A stretch of 6,749 bases of DNA from Pseudomonadota bacterium (GTDB taxonomy: Bacteria; Pseudomonadota; Alphaproteobacteria; Acetobacterales; Acetobacteraceae), in NCBI GenBank assembly GCA_021798375.1, contig JAJZHU010000132.1:1-6749 (forward strand). The letters are read 5' to 3'. Each line of letters begins with the position of its first letter. The stretch's first letter is position 1. The position numbers and the translations under genes were made by a program. The notes under the pieces are model-generated. The model saw only the letters and a list, made by a program, of their open reading frames with translations. It had not been told where the DNA came from and did not search any database. Positions 1 through 6,119 of this stretch are shown here, piece after piece.

Positions 1-1284
1 ATTGCCGCGCAATTTGCCGCCACCGCGCCGTTGATTTTGGCATATCCGGAAGCCTTGCAGGCGCGTTTGGCGCCCATCGCGGTGGAGGCCATGGCGCTGG
101 GCGGGAAATTGGATGCGGCGCGGGCGTTGGCGGCCAAACGTCCCGATGACACGCATCTGGCGTTGGGCCGGGCCATCATCGATGAAAAGCTCGGCAACGT
201 CGATAAGGCTCTGGCGGAATATGACGCGCTTAATATTTCCACCGACCGTGATGCGCGCGCCCGTGCCGCGGATCGTGCGGTGGAATTGCGGCTGGCCACC
301 GGCAGGCTCGGCCCCGCCGAAGCCGCCACGGCGTTGGAACATCATTTTCTCGATTGGCGCGGCGACGATCGGGAATTGGCGTTGCGCGAACGTGCCGCGG
401 CGTTGCGGGCGCAAACGCATGATTGGCGCAATGCCCTGGCGCTGCTGCGCGAGGCGGAAATTATCTATCCCGATGATATCGCGGGGATTCAAAAACTGAT
501 GACGCAATATCTGGGCGACATGTTGCGCGCCAATGGCGCCGCCGCTTTGTCACCGCTTGAACTGGTGGCATTGGCCGATGAGAATGCCGATTTGATCGCG
601 AACGATCCGCAAGCCGGCGAGTTGTCGGGAATTCTCGCCGATAAATTGATCGCGCTCGATTTGCCGCAGCGCGCGGCACCCGTGTTGCAGAAATTATTGC
701 AAGCGGCGCAACCCGGTATCGCCGCCGCCCGCATCGCCGTCAAATTGGCCGAGGTGCAGTTGGATCAAAACAACCCCCAGGCCGCGCTTGACGCTCTTAA
801 CAACTCGAATGCCGACGGTCTGCCCGACAATCTGATCGCCGAACGCGCGATGGCGGCAGCGCGGGCGATGGCGGCACAGAACAAGCCCGATCAGGCGGCT
901 CAGTTATTGATGGCGCTGAATGATGCCAAAGCGGATGATTTACGTGCGCGCATCATGGAGAACGTGAGTAATTGGCCGGCGGCCGAAGCGGCTCTGGGCG
1001 ATTTGGCGGCCAAATCAATTCCCGCCGATCCCTCAGCGCCCCCGCTGTCGGATGCCCAGCGCGATATTTTGGTGCGGCTGGCAAGTGCCGTCGCCCAGGC
1101 CGGCGATGCGGCGCGCCTGCAAAGCCTGCGCGCGATGCAACCGCGCATGGGCAGCGGCGATCGGGCCGATATGTTCCGCTTGTTGACCGCCGCGCCGATG
1201 CAAGGATTAGACGATCTGGCGCGTGTCAAAACCGAGGATGCCCTGGCGCACGCCGTACCGGGGGCGATGAAGAGCTTGCAGTAA
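1..1284 (+). CDS. Large TPR-like helical-repeat protein, C-terminal part (5' truncated)
   Basis: The reading frame is open from base 1 and ends in tandem TAA stops (1282-1287), giving 427 residues. The start lies outside the window; the first candidate start inside (TTG at 31) is not preceded by a stop and is not needed. The protein is rich in Ala, Leu, Asp and Arg and almost entirely helical hairpins of about 34-40 residues with small residues at packing positions, for example around residues 33-75, 115-160 and 245-310. This resembles degenerate tetratricopeptide repeats. A motif near residues 117-126 (LDWRGDDREL), followed by a hairpin ending in YPDD, recalls a long, uncharacterised TPR family of Rhodospirillales; that is memory, not a search. 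No catalytic motif or membrane segment is visible in this part. It converges on the carbonic anhydrase gene with 12 bp between stops. Such proteins usually act as scaffolds; the specific role is unknown. Confidence 0.8.
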   Translation: MAAQFAATAPLILAYPEALQARLAPIAVEAMALGGKLDAARALAAKRPDDTHLALGRAIIDEKLGNVDKALAEYDALNISTDRDARARAADRAVELRLATGRLGPAEAATALEHHFLDWRGDDRELALRERAAALRAQTHDWRNALALLREAEIIYPDDIAGIQKLMTQYLGDMLRANGAAALSPLELVALADENADLIANDPQAGELSGILADKLIALDLPQRAAPVLQKLLQAAQPGIAAARIAVKLAEVQLDQNNPQAALDALNNSNADGLPDNLIAERAMAAARAMAAQNKPDQAAQLLMALNDAKADDLRARIMENVSNWPAAEAALGDLAAKSIPADPSAPPLSDAQRDILVRLASAVAQAGDAARLQSLRAMQPRMGSGDRADMFRLLTAAPMQGLDDLARVKTEDALAHAVPGAMKSLQ

Positions 1285-1296
1285 TAATACACCGCG

Positions 1297-1908
1297 TCAG
1301 GCCGCCGCGACAAAGCTTCCATCTGCCTGCAACCGCTCCAACACGCCGGTGCGAATATCAAACAGCGTGCCGTATAATTCCAATTTCCCCTGGGCGACGC
1401 GCTCGGCGATCCAAGGGAAGGTGGCCAAATTTTCCAATGACAATCTTACCGCTTCGTATTCGCAGGCGCGCACCGGGTCGGTGCCATCGTCGCACGCCAG
1501 CACGCGATTGCGGGCAACGGCGGCGATGGAAATCCACGAGGCGATGAAATCGGGACAGCTCTGCGGCACACCGCGCATCAAAGCGCCAATGCCGCCGCAC
1601 ATGGCATGGCCCATCACCACGATTTTGGGCACTTCCAGATGGCGTACGGCAAATTCCAACGCGGCGCTGGTGCCGTGATAGGCGCCATCCGGGGCATAGG
1701 GCGGCACCAGATTGGCGACATTGCGAATGATGAATATTTCGCCCGGACCGGCATCGAACACCGCACCTGGGTCGCAACGGCTGTCGGAACACGCGATCAC
1801 CAAAGCCTTGGGGCGTTGACCGGCGTCGGCCAGATGTTCAAAAATTTCGCGCTGATGGGGCCATTGTTGGGTCCGAAAGCGCGCGTAACCGGTTAGAAGA
1901 TCGTCCAT
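1297..1908 (-). CDS. Beta-class carbonic anhydrase
   Basis: This is a zinc enzyme interconverting CO2 and bicarbonate, probably cytoplasmic since no signal peptide is visible. The chosen start gives 203 residues, normal for bacterial beta-carbonic anhydrases. It begins MDDLLTGYARFR, matching the usual N-terminal helix of the family. An in-frame ATG six codons upstream (1926) would give 209 residues, and neither start has a convincing Shine-Dalgarno. Numbering from the longer form, the signature CSDSR supplies the zinc ligand Cys46 and the Asp48-Arg50 dyad. GHAMCGG supplies His107 and Cys110. Further family blocks are RNVANLVPPY (68-77) and the NLATFPWI segment near 166-173. An additional cysteine (Cys51) follows the CSDSR motif where Val is common. 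The gene lies 40 bp (22 bp from the upstream ATG) downstream of a small ORF with a strong ribosome site, so co-transcription and possibly coupled translation are likely. Function is confident; physiological role is not. Confidence 0.95.
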   Translation of the reverse strand: MDDLLTGYARFRTQQWPHQREIFEHLADAGQRPKALVIACSDSRCDPGAVFDAGPGEIFIIRNVANLVPPYAPDGAYHGTSAALEFAVRHLEVPKIVVMGHAMCGGIGALMRGVPQSCPDFIASWISIAAVARNRVLACDDGTDPVRACEYEAVRLSLENLATFPWIAERVAQGKLELYGTLFDIRTGVLERLQADGSFVAAA

Positions 1909-1948
1909 GGCCGCCAGTCTAACCATTGGCGCGCCGCCAAGGCAAGCA

Positions 1949-2092
1949 TCAGCCGCGTGCGGGCTCTTCCACGCTTGGTTTGGGTTGTGGCGCCATATCA
2001 GGGGGGCGAGAGGGCGCAGTTACCATGCGCGGCGCTGTTTCACGCAAGAACCCGTTGGCCAAGGCCAGTCTTCGCAGATCGGGAGACATCAT
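1949..2092 (-). CDS. Small protein (47 aa) of unknown function upstream of carbonic anhydrase
   Basis: A short ORF begins with two consecutive ATG codons (2092-2087) behind a textbook AGGAGG, and ends in TGA at 1949-1951. The frame stays open upstream to 2197, but the ribosome site clearly marks this start. The product begins MMSPDLRRLALANGFLRETAPR, an amphipathic, probably helical segment of about 22 residues. The rest (about 23-47) is a proline-rich, probably disordered tail. There is no signal peptide or transmembrane segment. I do not recognise the family. The gene reads toward the carbonic anhydrase on the same strand, so it could be a small partner or merely a leader ORF giving coupled translation of a gene that lacks its own good ribosome site. 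It fills much of what would otherwise be a 314-bp gap. The evidence is the ribosome site, position and coding-like codon choice, not homology. Confidence 0.62.
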   Translation of the reverse strand: MMSPDLRRLALANGFLRETAPRMVTAPSRPPDMAPQPKPSVEEPARG

Positions 2093-2097
2093 TTTAT

Positions 2098-2103
2098 CCT
2101 CCT
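2098..2103 (-). promoter_or_regulatory. Strong Shine-Dalgarno (AGGAGG) for the small ORF
   Basis: The minus strand reads AGGAGG, then a 5-nt A/T spacer, then ATGATG. This is the best ribosome-binding sequence in the window and decides the start of the 47-residue ORF over the longer in-frame extension to 2197. Confidence 0.75.
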
Positions 2104-2240
2104 CGTTTATGGTTGGACGTTCGTGTAGATGTTTCGTCAAGATTCGCGTCTCGACATAAATTGGTTGATCGATGATGCTGATAAAGCCACCGTGCAATGG
2201 CGGTTAAGCGGCCGCTTTGTGGCGCTTTCAGGGCAGTGTG
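2104..2240. other. Intergenic region between glycosyltransferase stop and small ORF
   Basis: These 137 bp separate the end of the minus-strand glycosyltransferase from the ribosome site of the small ORF and should hold the 3' end of one unit and the promoter of the next. A perfect 12-bp palindrome (AAGCGGCCGCTT, 2206-2217) is the only clear symmetry. No GC-rich hairpin followed by a T-run was found, so no intrinsic terminator is called. A TTGACG on the minus strand (near 2140) lacks a good -10 partner at normal spacing. The upstream in-frame extension of the small ORF (2093-2197) also runs through here but lacks a supporting ribosome site. Confidence 0.4.
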
Positions 2241-3479
2241 TTAAATTTTGTCCAACCACTGCACGATGTTACGGAAATATTTCGGCGCCGGCATGGCGCG
2301 GTAACCGTTCGGCGGGGGCGGGGGCGCGGTGATGGCGGCCAGCCAGGCCGGCTCGTCGCCGGGTGGCAGCAACAGCGCCTGATCCTGGGCGATTTCGCGA
2401 TGGGCGGGCAAATCGGATGCGATCACCGGCACGCCCAGGGCGAGGGCTTCTTGCACCGGCAGCCCGAAACCTTCGGCAAAAGACGGCATCAACAAGCCAC
2501 GCGAGCCGCGCAACAGAATGCGTAAACCCCGGCTGGAAAGCCCGCGCGCGTGGATGATATGGTGGGCGAGGGCAGGGTCGCCGATCGCCGCTATCACCGT
2601 CTCCGCACCCTGGGCGGGAGATCCGACGATGACCAATTTGGGGGCGAGATCGCCCAATTGCGCGACCAACTGCGGCCAGATCCGCAACAGCAGAGCGTGA
2701 TTCTTGCGTGGCTCGATGGCGCCGCACATTACGAAATAATTTTGCGCCATCAACCCGGTGTCGGCGGGATCCGCGGCAAGAAACGCCGGCGCCAACGGCA
2801 ACGGCAAGGTGATATGATGTTGCACCCGGCCGTTGCGCGCGGTGATTTCATGCATCACCTCGGCGCGCGCGGCTGCCGTGGTGGTAATCAGCCCGTCTGC
2901 GTGTTGCGCCGCCATGCGGATCATCTGGCGATAGGCCCAGGCCCCGCTGCGTGACACCAGGGCCGAATGGGTGATGGGAATGGCATCGTGCAGCATCACC
3001 ACGGCGGAAATATCCGGACGCCGGCGCAACCAACCCATCGCCAACGGCGCCGCCCAACCCAATTGGCCGATATTGAGATAAATCGCGTCCGCGGGGGCGT
3101 GGCGCAGACCCCGCCCCGTCGGGATCCCGGTGACCGCGACCAGTCGCGCCTGGCGGCGCACGGCGGAACTGCGTGCATGGGACGGCAACAAGGGCGGAAT
3201 CTGACCCGCCAACCGTGCCTTGATCCCGCTCAATACCGGATCTTCGCTCTCCGGATCGGTTTCCCGCCAAATCTCGGCCAGCCGCGCCAGACCCTTTTGC
3301 ACCAACGCGCGATCATACAGCCGCACACCCCATGGTGTGGGCGTGATGCCGCTGATCTCGCCCGGCCAATCGGCAAAAAGATGTTGCGCATAGGCCAGAT
3401 CGATCCGATCGATCCCACGCGGCATCGGCGACCACGGGCCAATGAACAGACGCAGAATGTCGTATAACAATGGCCTCAA
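2241..3479 (-). CDS. GT4-family (GT-B fold) glycosyltransferase
   Basis: The 412-residue product carries the C-terminal nucleotide-sugar half of a GT-B enzyme. CGAIEPRKN (252-260) opens the Rossmann domain. The donor-binding block around 331-363 contains EGFGLPVQE, with the paired glutamates Glu336 and Glu344 of the E-x7-E motif. HDAIPI (164-169) is the usual interdomain acceptor-side motif. The N-terminal stretch with YDILRL and GIDRIDLAYA (22-31) is typical of GT4 enzymes in polysaccharide loci. The start is a TTG (3479-3477) whose last two bases lie within the stop of the upstream CDP-alcohol enzyme gene (TTGA overlap); the conserved N-terminus begins almost at once, so a later start (ATG at codon 19) is less likely. 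There is no membrane segment; a peripheral inner-membrane location is probable. A run of five prolines (386-390) precedes the C-terminal YFRNIVQWLDKI. It would transfer a sugar from a nucleotide donor with retention, by family; donor and acceptor are unknown. Confidence 0.9.
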   Translation of the reverse strand: MRPLLYDILRLFIGPWSPMPRGIDRIDLAYAQHLFADWPGEISGITPTPWGVRLYDRALVQKGLARLAEIWRETDPESEDPVLSGIKARLAGQIPPLLPSHARSSAVRRQARLVAVTGIPTGRGLRHAPADAIYLNIGQLGWAAPLAMGWLRRRPDISAVVMLHDAIPITHSALVSRSGAWAYRQMIRMAAQHADGLITTTAAARAEVMHEITARNGRVQHHITLPLPLAPAFLAADPADTGLMAQNYFVMCGAIEPRKNHALLLRIWPQLVAQLGDLAPKLVIVGSPAQGAETVIAAIGDPALAHHIIHARGLSSRGLRILLRGSRGLLMPSFAEGFGLPVQEALALGVPVIASDLPAHREIAQDQALLLPPGDEPAWLAAITAPPPPPNGYRAMPAPKYFRNIVQWLDKI

Positions 3480-4135
3480 AGATTCTGATCTTCCCGCGCC
3501 GCCAGCACCCGTGATTCACTCCACACCATCGACACAAACGACAAAAACACCAGCGGGAACAGCGCATAGCCAAACAGATCGATCAGCGTGACGCGAATCC
3601 ACGGCAGTTCCAGCCGTCCGGCGAAGAACACGACGATGCTGTAAAGCCCAAGCGCGATACGGATCTCGGTCGGGCCGACGCCATAGTAACTGATTTGGAA
3701 TACCTTGGTCGCCACGGCGCGAATGAATGTCAGCAGCGCCGCCAGCCAATAAGCGAGCAAAATCAGGCACGCCGCATCGAACCCCAGATAGGGCGAAGCC
3801 CCCAGCCCCAGAAATATGAACACTTGCGAGATCAGATCGGTCGAATGATCAACAAAATACCCATACACCGGCCGTTCGATCTTGCGGGTGCGCGCCAGCG
3901 TGCCATCGAGTGAATCGCCGAACCAGTTCAGCCCCAGCCCCACCACGGCGCCCCACAGGAACCATGGCGAACGGTGGCTGGCGATATAGCAAATTCCGGT
4001 CAGCAACGCCCCCAACATGCCCAGCAGCGTGAGAAGATCCGGCGTCACCCAAGCGGGCAGCCGGCGGGCGATAGAAATCAGCAGACGCTTTTCGGAAGCT
4101 GCCAGCCAAGATTGATGGATGCGGGTTACGGTCAT
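3476..4135 (-). CDS. Integral-membrane CDP-alcohol phosphatidyltransferase
   Basis: This enzyme class moves a phosphoalcohol or phosphatidyl group between CDP-alcohol and an acceptor alcohol, releasing CMP. With the start at 4135 the product has 219 residues. It carries the full family signature from 74 to 100: D74-x2-D77-G78-x2-A81-R82, then G92-x3-D96-x3-D100, so all four metal-binding and catalytic aspartates are present. Hydrophobic segments near 33-52, 58-73, 102-118, 122-142, 160-172 and 184-204 fit the usual six-helix topology. The frame continues to an ATG at 4228, but that version would overlap the divergent gene at 4202. ATGs at 4147 and 4135 are both possible, and neither has a good ribosome site; 4135 (MTVTRIHQSW) was preferred because it best resembles family N-termini. 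Its stop overlaps the glycosyltransferase start, so the two are one operon. The acceptor alcohol cannot be assigned: this is not an obvious PgsA or PssA, and resembles an uncharacterised branch with a GPTEIRI motif (154-160). Confidence 0.9.
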   Translation of the reverse strand: MTVTRIHQSWLAASEKRLLISIARRLPAWVTPDLLTLLGMLGALLTGICYIASHRSPWFLWGAVVGLGLNWFGDSLDGTLARTRKIERPVYGYFVDHSTDLISQVFIFLGLGASPYLGFDAACLILLAYWLAALLTFIRAVATKVFQISYYGVGPTEIRIALGLYSIVVFFAGRLELPWIRVTLIDLFGYALFPLVFLSFVSMVWSESRVLAAREDQNL

Positions 4136-4201
4136 GGCCCGAAGCATAGAGACAAGCAGTCCCGCTTGCCAGCGCCCCGCGCAAATTGTAGCTGATGGAT
4201 C
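4136..4201. promoter_or_regulatory. Divergent intergenic region with candidate promoters
   Basis: These 66 bp separate the divergent starts at 4135 (-) and 4202 (+) and must hold promoter elements for one or both units. The minus strand reads TACAAT at 4190-4185, one base from the -10 consensus. No good -35 lies at 16-18 bp from it. On the plus strand, TTGCCA (4166-4171) could be a -35 with a poor -10 (TAGCTG near 4189). The location is sound; the individual boxes are tentative. Confidence 0.35.
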
Positions 4202-5521
4202 ATGAGTAAACATGTGCTGCTGGATCAAAGCAATGTCGTCTCGCGCATGGGGACGGGGATTGCCACCTACGCCAAGAACCTCGCCCGTGCGGCGGCGCAG
4301 GCGGGATACGGCGTGGATGCGCTATTGTCGGCGCAGAGCGGCATCGATCGCAAGAACCCGATCCTGACCGAGGTGCAACTGTATGATGCCCCGCGCAAGC
4401 AAACGCTGCCGTGGCTGGCGCCGCTGGCCGCAGGGGTGAAAGGCGCGTTGATCGGCGGTTTTGGTTATCGCCCGGTGCAATTGGCGACCCAGCATACGGT
4501 GATGCAAAACAGCCCGGAAGTCTCGCCGTTTCAGCGCACATTCGCCGCCACCAGATTATTCGATCAGGCGCGCGGCTATTTTCACGCCCACGGCAGTTTC
4601 GCCAAGGTGCGTCTGCCGCAGCGGCCCGATCTGTTTCACGCCACCCACCCGCTGCCCATTCACGTGCCCGGCTGCGCCAATATCGTCACGATCCATGATC
4701 TGGTGCCGCTGCGCTTGCCCTATATGACTCTGGACAACAAGCGTTATTTCTACCGCCTGATCGAACAGCATTTGAAACGCGCCGATCATGTGGTGACGGT
4801 TTCGGAATATTCGCGCCAGGACATCATATCGCTGTTTGGCTTTCCGGAAGACCGTATCAGCAATTCCTATCAAGCAGTGTCGCTGCCGGCGCGTTTGGTC
4901 AATCGGCCGCAAGATATGCTGGCCGATCTGATCCGCAACATCTTTGATTTGGAATGGGGCGAATATTTCCTGTTCGTGGGGGCGTTGGAGCCCAAGAAAA
5001 ACGTGGCGCGTCTGATCGATGCCTATGCGGCATCGGGTTCGCGCAAGCCCTTGGTGATCGCCGGCGGGGCAGGGTGGCAGAACGACGTGGAAACGCAACG
5101 CATCAACGACCCGCGTTTCATTCAATATCGCATCATCGAAAACACCATTTCGCGCTTTGAACGGGTGCGGCGGATCACCTATCTGCCGTTTGAACAACTG
5201 ATCGCCCTGATGCAAGGCGCACGGGCGTTGCTGTTTCCCTCGGTATTCGAAGGCTTCGGCCTGCCGGTGCTGGAGGCAATGGCGCTGGGCACGCCGGTGA
5301 TGACCTCCAACGTGACATCGTTGCCGGAAGTGGCGGGCGATGCCGCGCTGATGGTCGATCCGCACGACACCGAAGCGATGGCTCGTGCCATTCGCAGGTT
5401 GGACCAAGACGCGGATTTGCTGACCGGCCTGCGCGAAAGGGGCTATCTGCAAGCGGCCAAATTTACCCCCGAGATCTACCAGGCCCGCGTGGGCGATATC
5501 TATCGCCAGGTGATCGGGTAA
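4202..5521 (+). CDS. GT4-family glycosyltransferase, mannosyltransferase-like
   Basis: The 439-residue product is a two-domain GT-B enzyme. The N-terminal domain opens with the glycine motif GTGIATYAKNL (17-27) that contacts the donor or acceptor in GT4 enzymes. HDLVPLRLPY (165-174) is the classic motif of mannosyl- and related transferases in LPS O-antigen and exopolysaccharide loci. The C-terminal domain begins with FVGALEPKKN (258-267). EGFGLPVLE (350-358) supplies the E-x7-E pair Glu350/Glu358, followed by GTPVMTSNVTSLPEVAGDAA. The stretch 43-135 is long and poorly conserved-looking compared with short members and may hold acceptor-specific elements. There is no signal peptide or membrane helix. 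The ATG at 4202 has only a weak ribosome site (GATGGA). It is divergent from the CDP-alcohol enzyme and shares a general motif plan with the other glycosyltransferase, suggesting sequential sugar additions to one product. The donor is not determinable; mannose is only a family-level guess. Confidence 0.92.
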   Translation: MSKHVLLDQSNVVSRMGTGIATYAKNLARAAAQAGYGVDALLSAQSGIDRKNPILTEVQLYDAPRKQTLPWLAPLAAGVKGALIGGFGYRPVQLATQHTVMQNSPEVSPFQRTFAATRLFDQARGYFHAHGSFAKVRLPQRPDLFHATHPLPIHVPGCANIVTIHDLVPLRLPYMTLDNKRYFYRLIEQHLKRADHVVTVSEYSRQDIISLFGFPEDRISNSYQAVSLPARLVNRPQDMLADLIRNIFDLEWGEYFLFVGALEPKKNVARLIDAYAASGSRKPLVIAGGAGWQNDVETQRINDPRFIQYRIIENTISRFERVRRITYLPFEQLIALMQGARALLFPSVFEGFGLPVLEAMALGTPVMTSNVTSLPEVAGDAALMVDPHDTEAMARAIRRLDQDADLLTGLRERGYLQAAKFTPEIYQARVGDIYRQVIG

Positions 5522-5639
5522 TCCGGCGCGCCTATTTCTTCCGCTGCCTCTTGACCTATCGGCCCTCATGCGCCATTTCCCTCTATACAGGACAAGATAG
5601 GTCCTGTTAGATTGGACCAGTTGTTTTTCGGGGTGCGCG
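5522..5639 (+). promoter_or_regulatory. Control region of the rrf2-suf operon
   Basis: These 118 bp between the glycosyltransferase stop and the regulator start hold several related symmetric elements: the inverted repeat at 5587-5607, an 8-bp pair GACCTATC (5553-5560) and GATAGGTC (5596-5603), and a further GGTCC/GGACC pair (5600-5604 and 5614-5618). TTGACC at 5551-5556 resembles a -35 but has no good -10 at normal distance. TATACA (5584-5589) and TTAGAT (5607-5612) are -10-like. No terminator for the preceding gene is evident. Confidence 0.5.
5587..5607. promoter_or_regulatory. Inverted repeat, probable operator for the Rrf2/IscR-type regulator
   Basis: ACAGGAC (5587-5593) and GTCCTGT (5601-5607) form perfect 7-bp arms around a 7-bp AT-rich spacer. 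The centre lies about 43 bp upstream of the regulator start. Rrf2-family regulators bind such dyads as dimers and commonly repress their own operons, so this is the best candidate for autoregulation. The symmetry is seen directly; the binding assignment is inference. Confidence 0.6.
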
Positions 5640-6116
5640 ATGCTCAGGCTGTCAAAGCTGACAGATTACGCCGTGGTTGTGTTGATTCGCCTGGCCCAGG
5701 GCGAGGCAGTGCAGACCGTGCCCTTGATCGCGCAATCAACCGGCGTGCCCGAGCCGACCGTGGCAAAAGTGTTAAAATCGCTCAGCGCCTCCGGTTTGGT
5801 GTTGTCCTCGCGCGGGGCGCGGGGCGGCTATCGTTTGGCGCAGACCCTGTTCGATATTCCGGTCTCGCGGGTGATCGCGGCCATAGATGGGCCGATCGCC
5901 CTCACCGCCTGCGTCGAGGGGACTGGCGGCGGCTGTTCCAGCGAGAGTCATTGCCCTGGATCGGGGCGGTGGAATTTGGTCAATCAGGCAATCCACACCG
6001 CACTTTCCAGAATCAATCTGGGCGATATGGCGCTGATCAGTCTGCCGAACGGACTGCAAACGGATTTTCACCCGTCGGATCGTCGCGCGCCTGCCTTTGA
6101 AAATAGGGAGTTGTAA
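5640..6116 (+). CDS. IscR-like Rrf2-family Fe-S regulator of the SUF operon
   Basis: The 158-residue product is a winged-helix DNA-binding regulator. It opens MLRLSKLTDYAVVVL, characteristic of the SUF-system regulator subfamily of Rrf2 proteins. The helix-turn-helix spans about 26-48 (IAQSTGVPEPTVAKVLKSL), and the wing (57-66) carries RGARGGYRL, conserved in IscR-type proteins. Three cysteines, Cys91, Cys99 and Cys105, sit where E. coli IscR has its cluster ligands (92, 98, 104), so binding of a 2Fe-2S cluster is likely. The spacing is Cys-x7-Cys-x5-Cys, two residues longer in the first interval than E. coli's x5. The start follows a GGGGTG ribosome site at 5630-5635. The gene lies 3 bp upstream of sufB, so it regulates the operon it belongs to, probably as a repressor relieved when clusters are scarce. 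Functional direction (repressor or activator) is inferred. Confidence 0.93.
   Translation: MLRLSKLTDYAVVVLIRLAQGEAVQTVPLIAQSTGVPEPTVAKVLKSLSASGLVLSSRGARGGYRLAQTLFDIPVSRVIAAIDGPIALTACVEGTGGGCSSESHCPGSGRWNLVNQAIHTALSRINLGDMALISLPNGLQTDFHPSDRRAPAFENREL
6105..6110 (+). promoter_or_regulatory. Ribosome-binding site of sufB
   Basis: AGGGAG lies 9 nt before the ATG at 6120 and overlaps the last codons of the regulator gene, whose TAA is at 6114-6116. It fixes the sufB start and suggests tightly coupled expression of the two genes. Confidence 0.65.
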
Positions 6117-6119
6117 GTC

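Noticed and set aside
1285..1296. Possible bidirectional terminator between the convergent TPR-like and carbonic anhydrase genes
   Set aside because: Only 12 bp separate the stops, and no hairpin with flanking T-runs could be found there or just inside either gene.
2093..2197. A 35-codon upstream extension of the small ORF to an ATG at 2197
   Set aside because: No ribosome site precedes that ATG, whereas AGGAGG sits exactly right for the double ATG at 2092.
2206..2217. AAGCGGCCGCTT palindrome considered as a terminator for the minus-strand glycosyltransferase
   Set aside because: The palindrome has no loop beyond its own central bases, so only a 4-bp stem forms, and no T-run follows. It is noted as a palindrome only.
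2967..3467. A 166-codon plus-strand frame inside the minus-strand glycosyltransferase
   Set aside because: Arg/Gln/Pro-rich shadow translation without motifs, fully inside a gene with clear GT4 signatures.
4136..4228. A longer N-terminus for the CDP-alcohol enzyme starting at 4228
   Set aside because: It would overlap the divergent glycosyltransferase coding region, and the extra 31 residues do not resemble the family N-terminus.
4556..5569. A 337-codon open frame on the minus strand opposite the second glycosyltransferase
   Set aside because: It is a shadow of a clearly real gene in GC-rich DNA: no recognisable domain, His/Arg/Gln-rich composition, no ribosome site, and it would cover almost the whole GT4 gene.
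5551..5579. TTGACC as the -35 box of a sigma-70 promoter for the suf operon
   Set aside because: The hexamer at 16-18 bp spacing (around CATTTC) is a poor -10, and the better -10-like hexamers lie too far away, so no defined promoter is called.
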